In this document: positions 59,500 through 64,000 of the stretch, piece by piece
Numbering within the stretch: position 1 is the first letter of the stretch
Layout of the letters: every line of letters starts with the position of its first letter
Origin: Microlunatus endophyticus
GTDB lineage: Bacteria > Actinomycetota > Actinomycetes > Propionibacteriales > Propionibacteriaceae
Reading direction: 5' to 3'
DNA: 64,000 nt
Assembly (NCBI RefSeq): GCF_014646195.1
Contig: NZ_BMMZ01000004.1
Location: forward strand, 186,001 to 250,000
The notes under the pieces: model-generated
Database searches by the model: none
Told to the model about the DNA's origin: nothing
What the model saw: the letters and a program-made list of their open reading frames with translations, nothing else
Translations under genes and position numbers: made by a program

Positions 59500-59671
59500 C
59501 AGCCGCGGTACGCGGGTCATGAGTGACCCGTTCGATCCATCCGATTGTGTGCCGGTGCCGAACAGGTGACGGTCTGGAATTTGGACGTGCCAGACCTGTC
59601 GACCCGGCGCCAGGTGCTGATGCGTTCACCCGCAACGCATGTGGAGGCCACCTCTCTGTCCGGGTTGAGCA

Positions 59672-59711
59672 CCGTCGCATCGCTGGACAGGGTCGTCCAG
59701 TGATGCGACGG
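59672..59711. repeat. Near-perfect 17 bp inverted repeat before the second glycosyltransferase
   Basis: CCGTCGCATCGCTGGAC and GTCCAGTGATGCGACGG pair along 17 bases with one G-T pair and a six-base loop, ending 34 bases before the GTG. There is no T-run. It could be an operator, an attenuator or a small interspersed element. Confidence 0.75.
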
Positions 59712-59745
59712 CCTGCTGCCGGCGAGCGGCGACTCGGGAAGGCAG

Positions 59746-61032
59746 GTGATTTCGGTGGGACGCATCCTGGTGGCGTCGACGCCGGTGTACGGGCACCTGG
59801 GCCCGCTGACGCGGATCGCGCGGGCCTTACAGGACGCCGGACATGAGGTGGTGTTGCTCGCCGGGGACACTCCGGGTCAGGGCGCGGAAGCACCTCGGCG
59901 CCCCCCGCCCGCTTCGGGCCGCGGCAGCGGCTCGGCTCCTTCGGCTCGGGGCACCGCTCGCTGGCGGCCGCGTTGGATCAAGGGGCGCGACGAGATCCTG
60001 GATACCTTCGTGGTCCCGTTACGTGCCCAGGCCGACGCGGTGGCCGGTCTGCTCCACCCGGTCGGACGTACGCCGCGGTTCGACGCTGTCGTCGCCGATG
60101 TCTCATTTCTCGGCGTCCAGCCTCTCCTGGCCTCCTGCTCGCCGGGCTTGCGGCCGCCGGTGATCGGGATCTCTGTGACGCCGATCATGTTGCCGAGCCA
60201 GGACTGCGCACCGTTCGGCACGGCCCTACGGCCCTGGGACGGGCCGGCCGGCCGAACGCGTAACCGTCAGACCGACTGGTTGTTGCGCAACGGGCCGCTG
60301 CGTGTCGTCCAGGCAACGATCGACACGATCGCCGCGGGAATAGGCGTCGGCCCGGGCGAGATCACGCTGTTCGGCGCCATCGCGCGGTTCGATCGCGTTT
60401 TTCAACTGGGGTTGCCGGAACTGGAGTATCCGCGGCGAGAATTGCCGGCTTTCGTGGAGTTTGTCGGGCCGCTTCCTGCGTCGTGCGGCTGCGGCAGCCA
60501 TCTGATCCTCGATCAGCGCAAGCCGGTCGTACACGTGACCCAGGGCACCCTGGACAATGCTGATCCGACCAGGCTCCTGCTGCCGGCGATCCGAGCCCTC
60601 GCCGGGGACGAGCTGACCGTCATCGCCAGTACCGGCGGCGCCGACACGGCGATCACGTCGCTGGGAGCCCATGATCATCCCGGCGTGCAGGTCGTCGACT
60701 TCGCCTGCTACTGCTGGCTGCTGCCGCGAACCGACCTGATGATCACCAACGGTGGTTACGGCGGAGTCCAGCTCGCGGCTCGCGACGGCGTGCCGCTGAT
60801 CGTCGCGGGCGACACCCAGGACAAGGCCGAAGTCGCCGCGCGGGTGGCCTGGAGTGGCATCGGCCTCGACCTTCGCAGCGGCCGGCCACGCCCGCGGCAG
60901 ATCCGCAACGCGGTCCGCCGCGTTCTTGCCGATCGCCGCTGTGCCCTAAAGTCCGCGGCGCTCGCCGCCTCGGCCGCCGGGCTCGGCGACCCGATGGAGC
61001 GAATCGTCGCAGCGGTTGGGGCCGCGCTGTAG
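59746..61032 (+). CDS. UGT/MGT-type glycosyltransferase with compensated frameshifts
   Basis: Encodes 428 residues. The GT-B start VGRILVASTPVYGHLGPLTRIARAL and the donor site HVTQGTLDNADP … TNGGYGGVQLAARDGVPLIVAG match the enzyme at 56866. Between residues ~45 and 82 the reading is Pro/Arg/Ser-rich and unlike the family (APRRPPPASGRGSGS). The expected sequence appears in the other frames: RPLRAAAAARL in the +2 frame and GSFGSGHRSLAAALDQG in the +3 frame, then back in frame at GRDEILDTFV. Three single-base shifts in the same direction between about 59880 and 59982 (runs CCCCCC and GGGG) would explain it. Activity is doubtful; a sequencing error is possible. Confidence 0.85.
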   Translation: MISVGRILVASTPVYGHLGPLTRIARALQDAGHEVVLLAGDTPGQGAEAPRRPPPASGRGSGSAPSARGTARWRPRWIKGRDEILDTFVVPLRAQADAVAGLLHPVGRTPRFDAVVADVSFLGVQPLLASCSPGLRPPVIGISVTPIMLPSQDCAPFGTALRPWDGPAGRTRNRQTDWLLRNGPLRVVQATIDTIAAGIGVGPGEITLFGAIARFDRVFQLGLPELEYPRRELPAFVEFVGPLPASCGCGSHLILDQRKPVVHVTQGTLDNADPTRLLLPAIRALAGDELTVIASTGGADTAITSLGAHDHPGVQVVDFACYCWLLPRTDLMITNGGYGGVQLAARDGVPLIVAGDTQDKAEVAARVAWSGIGLDLRSGRPRPRQIRNAVRRVLADRRCALKSAALAASAAGLGDPMERIVAAVGAAL

Positions 61033-61076
61033 TCCGTGCCGCGGGCTGCGGTCTCAGATCGTCTGGGCAAAGCCCG

Positions 61077-61323
61077 TCAGCCGCGATACTGGACCTTCAC
61101 GGCGACGGCGCGACCGTCTCGCCAGACGCCGCGGTGCATCTGTCCGATCGACGCCGCAGCCGCCTGCCCGACCTTCATGGCGCCGCCCTCGAGTTCGCCA
61201 GGACTCGGAACAGTTGGTCGGCTGCTTGTTGCCGCAGTTCCGCGTTGACCGATTCGGCCGATGCGCCGCGCAATCTCCGCCCGAGGGCCACGGTTCGACG
61301 TCCGGCGAGTCGAGCGGCAGTGA
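61077..61323 (-). pseudogene. ABC1/UbiB-type kinase remnant
   Basis: Reading leftwards: AARLAGRRTVALGRRLRG, then SAESVNAELRQQAADQLFRVL in one frame, followed after a shift by ELEGGAMKVGQAAAASIGQM and HRGVWRDGRAVAVKVQYRG and a stop. In intact members ~60 residues separate MKVGQ from the AAASIGQVH nucleotide loop, and ~300 more follow the KVQYPG lysine. So one internal deletion, one frameshift and loss of the whole C-terminal half. Confidence 0.85.
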
Positions 61324-61415
61324 GGCCAGCTCCGCTCCGCGACGGAACGAAGAACGCTCCGGCTCGCCGTCTGCAGCAACCATCCAGCCAGCGGACGGGT
61401 CAGATGCTCAGGCAG

Positions 61416-61491
61416 CTAGATTTTCTAGTGTTTGATTCTCGGCGGTCTGGACGGCAGAATCCGGGTACAAGCTAGATATTCTAGTTTGATT
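61416..61491. promoter_or_regulatory. Two CTAG-type repeats upstream of the photolyase gene
   Basis: CTAGATTTTCTAGTGTTTG (61416) and CTAGATATTCTAGTTTG (61472) each hold a CTAGA-N3-TCTAG-like palindrome followed by TTTGATTC, 56 bases apart. A TTTGATTC/-10-like stretch follows. They are probably binding sites for the regulator of the photolyase-idi-synthase operon. Confidence 0.6.
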
Positions 61492-61502
61492 CGATGGGGA
61501 GA

Positions 61503-61514
61503 TGACCTAGGTCA
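61503..61514. promoter_or_regulatory. Perfect palindrome TGACCTAGGTCA abutting the photolyase start
   Basis: Twelve-base perfect palindrome ending one base before the ATG, between GGGGAG and the start codon. MarR- or MerR-type proteins could bind it; it would also block initiation. Confidence 0.55.
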
Positions 61515-62876
61515 ATGGCTGATCGGCGAACCAGCATCGCAGTGTTCACGCGCGATCTTCGGGTCAACGACAACCCGGTCCTGACAGCGGCAGCGGCGGC
61601 CGAGTTCACGATTCCGATGTTCGTCCAGGACACGGTGATCGCAGACAGCTCCTTCAGCAACCGGCATCGGCAGCATTTCCTGAACGCGGGTCTGGCCGAT
61701 CTCGATGCGTCGCTCCAGCAGCTCGGCGCAGCCTTGGTGATCCGTAGCGGCGATCCGGTCGAGGAAGTGGCGCGGATGGCCGAGCGATTCGACGTCGAAT
61801 CGGTCCATATCGCAGCAGACGCCTCCGGCTACGCCCGCGCCCGGGAGCGACGGCTGCACCGGGTGCTGGCGTGCCAGCGCCGACGGCTCGTGGTGCACGA
61901 AGCGGTGATCACGGTGCACCCGCTGGGCGAGATCACGCCGTCCGGGTCGGATCATTTCAGCGTCTTCAGCCCGTATTACCGGCGGTGGCGAGACCAACGG
62001 CGGCGGCCGCTGGTGCCAGTTCCGGACCGGATCGACCTGCCCGAAGGGCTGAGCCAGGGCCGAGTGCCTGCCGGCGCGGCGGCGCACGACTGGCAGGGCG
62101 GTGAGACGGTCGCCCGACACCGCGCCAACGAGTGGTTCGCCGACGGGCTGGCCGACTACCTGGACCATCACGATGACCTCGCCGCCGATGGCACGTCCCG
62201 GCTGTCGCCCTACCTGCATTTCGGCAACCTGTCACCGGTCGAGCTGGCGAGCAAGGCCGACCAGCGGCCGAGCAGGGGATCGGAGGCGTACGTCCGGCAG
62301 CTCGCGTGGCGCGACTTCCATCACCAGGTACTGGCGGCTCGTCCCGCTGCGGCGTGGCAGGACTACCGGTATCGCGACGATCAGTGGAGCGATCCGGGTC
62401 GGTTGCTGGACGCCTGGCGGGCCGGGCAGACCGGGTTTCCGTTGGTCGACGCGGGGATGCGGGAGCTGATCGAGACCGGCTGGATGCACAACCGTTCGCG
62501 GCTGGTGACCGGCAGCTTCCTCACCAAGACCCTCTATCTGGATTGGCGGCACGGTGCCCGGCATTTCCTGGATCACCTGGTGGACGGTGACCTGGCGAAC
62601 AACAACCTGAACTGGCAGTGGGTCGCGGGGACGGGGACCGACACGCGGCCGAACCGGGTCCTCAACCCGCTCCGGCAGGCCGAACGCTACGACCCCGACG
62701 CCCGCTACGTACGCCGATGGGTTCCGGAACTGGCCGACCTGCAGGATCCGCGGGATGTGCACGAGCCCTGGCGGCTGCCGGAGATCGAACGTAAGGCGCT
62801 GGGCTATCCGGAACCGATCGCCGATCTGGCTGCCGGCCGCGCGCACTTCCTGGCGACCCGGGGAGGCGGACAGTGA
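61515..62876 (+). CDS. phr: Deoxyribodipyrimidine photolyase
   Basis: Encodes 453 residues. N-terminal alpha/beta antenna domain (IAVFTRDLRVNDNPVL). The FAD/DNA domain is RLSPYLHFGNLSPVELA, YVRQLAWRDFHHQVL, TGFPLVDAGMRELIETGWMHNRSRL, and LDHLVDGDLANNNLNWQWVAGTGTD with the conserved Trp and Asn residues. It splits UV-induced pyrimidine dimers using blue light. It is first in an operon: the idi GTG overlaps its TGA. Light-linked control together with carotenoid precursors is common in actinobacteria. Confidence 0.96.
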   Translation: MADRRTSIAVFTRDLRVNDNPVLTAAAAAEFTIPMFVQDTVIADSSFSNRHRQHFLNAGLADLDASLQQLGAALVIRSGDPVEEVARMAERFDVESVHIAADASGYARARERRLHRVLACQRRRLVVHEAVITVHPLGEITPSGSDHFSVFSPYYRRWRDQRRRPLVPVPDRIDLPEGLSQGRVPAGAAAHDWQGGETVARHRANEWFADGLADYLDHHDDLAADGTSRLSPYLHFGNLSPVELASKADQRPSRGSEAYVRQLAWRDFHHQVLAARPAAAWQDYRYRDDQWSDPGRLLDAWRAGQTGFPLVDAGMRELIETGWMHNRSRLVTGSFLTKTLYLDWRHGARHFLDHLVDGDLANNNLNWQWVAGTGTDTRPNRVLNPLRQAERYDPDARYVRRWVPELADLQDPRDVHEPWRLPEIERKALGYPEPIADLAAGRAHFLATRGGGQ

Positions 62877-63487
62877 CGACCGAGCGGACCTCGATGGAAC
62901 CCATGTTGATCGGACCGATGGCGGCGCAGGGCGACGACGTCGTGCTCGTCGACGATCAGGCACGACCGATCGGACGACGGAAGCGGCTGGCGGTGCACGG
63001 CGCGGACACCCCCCGACACCTGGCGTTCTCCAGCTGGATCAGCGATCCGTACGGTCGGGTGCTGCTCACCCGCCGCGCACTGGGCAAGCGCGCCTGGCCG
63101 GGCGTGTGGACGAACTCCTGCTGCGGACATCCACGTCCCGGCGAGCCGGTGGAGGACGCGGTGTTGCGGCGGGTCAACGAGGAGCTGGGCGTCCGGGTGC
63201 AGCGGCTCCGGTCCCTGTTGCCGGAGTTCAGCTACCGGGCGGTCGACCCGAGCGGGATCGTGGAGAACGAGTTCTGTCCGGTCTACGCGGCGACGCTGGC
63301 CGATCCCGAAACCCTCGCGCCGGATGCAGACGAGGTGATGGACTGGGTCTGGACCTCTCCCGACGAGATCCGGGCAGCAGTCCGGCAGGCTCCGTACGCC
63401 TTCAGTCCGTGGGCGGTGGGCCAGCTCGCCCAGCTCGGACCGGACGCGTTCGGCGCCGGACCTGACGGTGCGGTGGCCCGATGTTGA
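62873..63487 (+). CDS. idi: Isopentenyl-diphosphate delta-isomerase, type 1
   Basis: Encodes 204 residues. The Nudix-like fold has the catalytic Cys in WTNSCCGHPRPGE, the VEDAVLRRVNEELGV helix and the catalytic Glu in VENEFCPVY. It converts IPP to DMAPP for isoprenoid and carotenoid synthesis. It overlaps photolyase upstream (GTGA) and the synthase downstream. Confidence 0.96.
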   Translation: MTTERTSMEPMLIGPMAAQGDDVVLVDDQARPIGRRKRLAVHGADTPRHLAFSSWISDPYGRVLLTRRALGKRAWPGVWTNSCCGHPRPGEPVEDAVLRRVNEELGVRVQRLRSLLPEFSYRAVDPSGIVENEFCPVYAATLADPETLAPDADEVMDWVWTSPDEIRAAVRQAPYAFSPWAVGQLAQLGPDAFGAGPDGAVARC

Positions 63488-64000
63488 TCGACGGCCGGCG
63501 GCGGCCTCAAGGCGCCACGCTGACGTCGGGGAGCTCGGTGCGATCGCTGTCCCAGGAGCCGGCTTTCGGTGATCATCTGGCACGAGTGGATGCGTTGCTG
63601 CGCCAGGTTCTCGCCGACGCGACCATCGGCTGGCAATCCGATGATCTTGGTGCTGATGATCAAGCCGTCGATGATCAAGCCATTGATGATCAGGCCATTG
63701 ATGATCATGGCCCGACTCTGGGCGACCTGCCGGAGCTGCTGGGACAGGTGCTCTTCTCCGGGGGTAAGCGGCTGCGGCCGATCGTCGGCCTGCTCGGTTT
63801 CCAGATCGCCGGCGGTAGGCCGGGCACAACGGCGGAGCAGGATCTGATCAGGGTCTGCGCGGCCCTGGAGTTGTTGCACAGTTTCGCCTTGGTGCAGGAC
63901 GATGTGATGGACTCCTCGGTCTCCCGGCGAGGACGTCCGACGGCTCATGTGCTGCTCGCCGCGCGGCATCGCGATCATGGTGCGATCGGTCGTCCGGACC
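63481..64000 (+). CDS. Polyprenyl (geranylgeranyl) diphosphate synthase, 3'-truncated by window end
   Basis: 173 codons are visible. GGKRLRPIVGLL (substrate-binding) is followed by the first Asp-rich motif in LVQDDVMDSSVSRRGRPTAH (DDxxD). The protein chains IPP onto allylic diphosphates, probably to GGPP for carotenoids or quinones. The ATG overlaps the idi stop by seven bases. Before the catalytic part there is an unusual five-unit acidic repeat (DDQA[VI]). The second Asp motif lies beyond the window. Confidence 0.93.
   Translation, partial: MLIDGRRRPQGATLTSGSSVRSLSQEPAFGDHLARVDALLRQVLADATIGWQSDDLGADDQAVDDQAIDDQAIDDHGPTLGDLPELLGQVLFSGGKRLRPIVGLLGFQIAGGRPGTTAEQDLIRVCAALELLHSFALVQDDVMDSSVSRRGRPTAHVLLAARHRDHGAIGRPD
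63640..63714 (+). repeat. Five 15 bp tandem units in the polyprenyl synthase gene
   Basis: Each unit begins GATGATC and is in codon phase: DDLGA, DDQAV, DDQAI, DDQAI, DDHGP. The three middle units differ by only a few bases. Each carries TGATCA or a near variant. Confidence 0.9.

Noticed and set aside
1..64000. Over-representation of GATGATC/TGATCTTG words as architecture-imparting signals
   Set aside because: Many copies are explained by common Asp-Asp-Leu and Lys-Ile codon pairs; strand bias could not be established by eye.

Overview
The window is high-GC actinobacterial chromosome. The chain radical-SAM partner – rne, rplU-rpmA-obgE-proB, proA-nadD-rsfS-phosphatase and tRNA-Ala(GGC), the frequent leaderless starts and the GTGA/ATGA gene overlaps all fit Actinomycetota. 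The overall look suggests Propionibacteriales, perhaps a Microlunatus relative; that placement is inference, because no 16S or taxonomic marker was searched.

A conserved backbone is interrupted by accessory blocks. (1) 1-10.2 kb: the 3' part of a TIGR03960 radical SAM gene and its usual partner TIGR03936, followed by RNase E. Between them sit a PCD-glyoxalase fusion, a PPOX flavoprotein, a mini zinc protein and a persulfide (sulfane sulfur) locus. The locus has an intact rhodanese/MBL enzyme, a CstR-like sensor and three CsoR-type operators, but gutted TauE, thioredoxin and DUF302 genes. (2) 10.3-21.4 kb: fprA, an ArsR regulator, a CaCA exchanger, a divergent TetR/MFS pair, a phosphotransferase, a HipA-like kinase/DUF3037 pair and a 1180-residue double ABC exporter. 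(3) 21.8-25.1 kb: rplU-rpmA-obgE-proB. (4) 25.2-44.3 kb: about 19 kb of accessory genes separating proB from proA. These are TetR/aldo-keto reductase/MFS, YCII protein, a short repeat cluster, mannitol dehydrogenase, TetR/MFS, a dipeptide-type ABC operon with a triple permease-ATPase-ATPase fusion, CGNR regulator/MFS/Ogt, and a SWIM-SNF2 helicase. (5) 44.6-48.0 kb: proA, a small membrane protein, nadD, rsfS and a histidine phosphatase. (6) 48-64 kb: wrecks of an SGNH hydrolase and an epimerase flanking tRNA-Ala; a GT2/GT39 pair; a Ser/Asp-rich membrane protein; a Tat-exported ferritin-like protein; an SRPBCC protein; an ECF sigma/anti-sigma pair; two UGT-type glycosyltransferases with a TetR; an ABC1-kinase wreck; and the start of a light/isoprenoid operon (photolyase, idi, polyprenyl synthase).

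Two themes cross the window. At least six genes have lost an internal segment while keeping both ends (TauE, thioredoxin, DUF302, SGNH hydrolase, epimerase, ABC1 kinase), some also with single-base frameshifts. Short tandem duplications, usually 15 bp in codon phase, occur in rne, rsfS and the polyprenyl synthase gene, with a 13 bp one at the nadD start. The most unusual functional details are the probable CTG start of rsfS, an aldo-keto reductase without its catalytic histidine, asymmetric ATPase sites in the double ABC exporter, and paired CTAG-type palindromes upstream of the photolyase gene.
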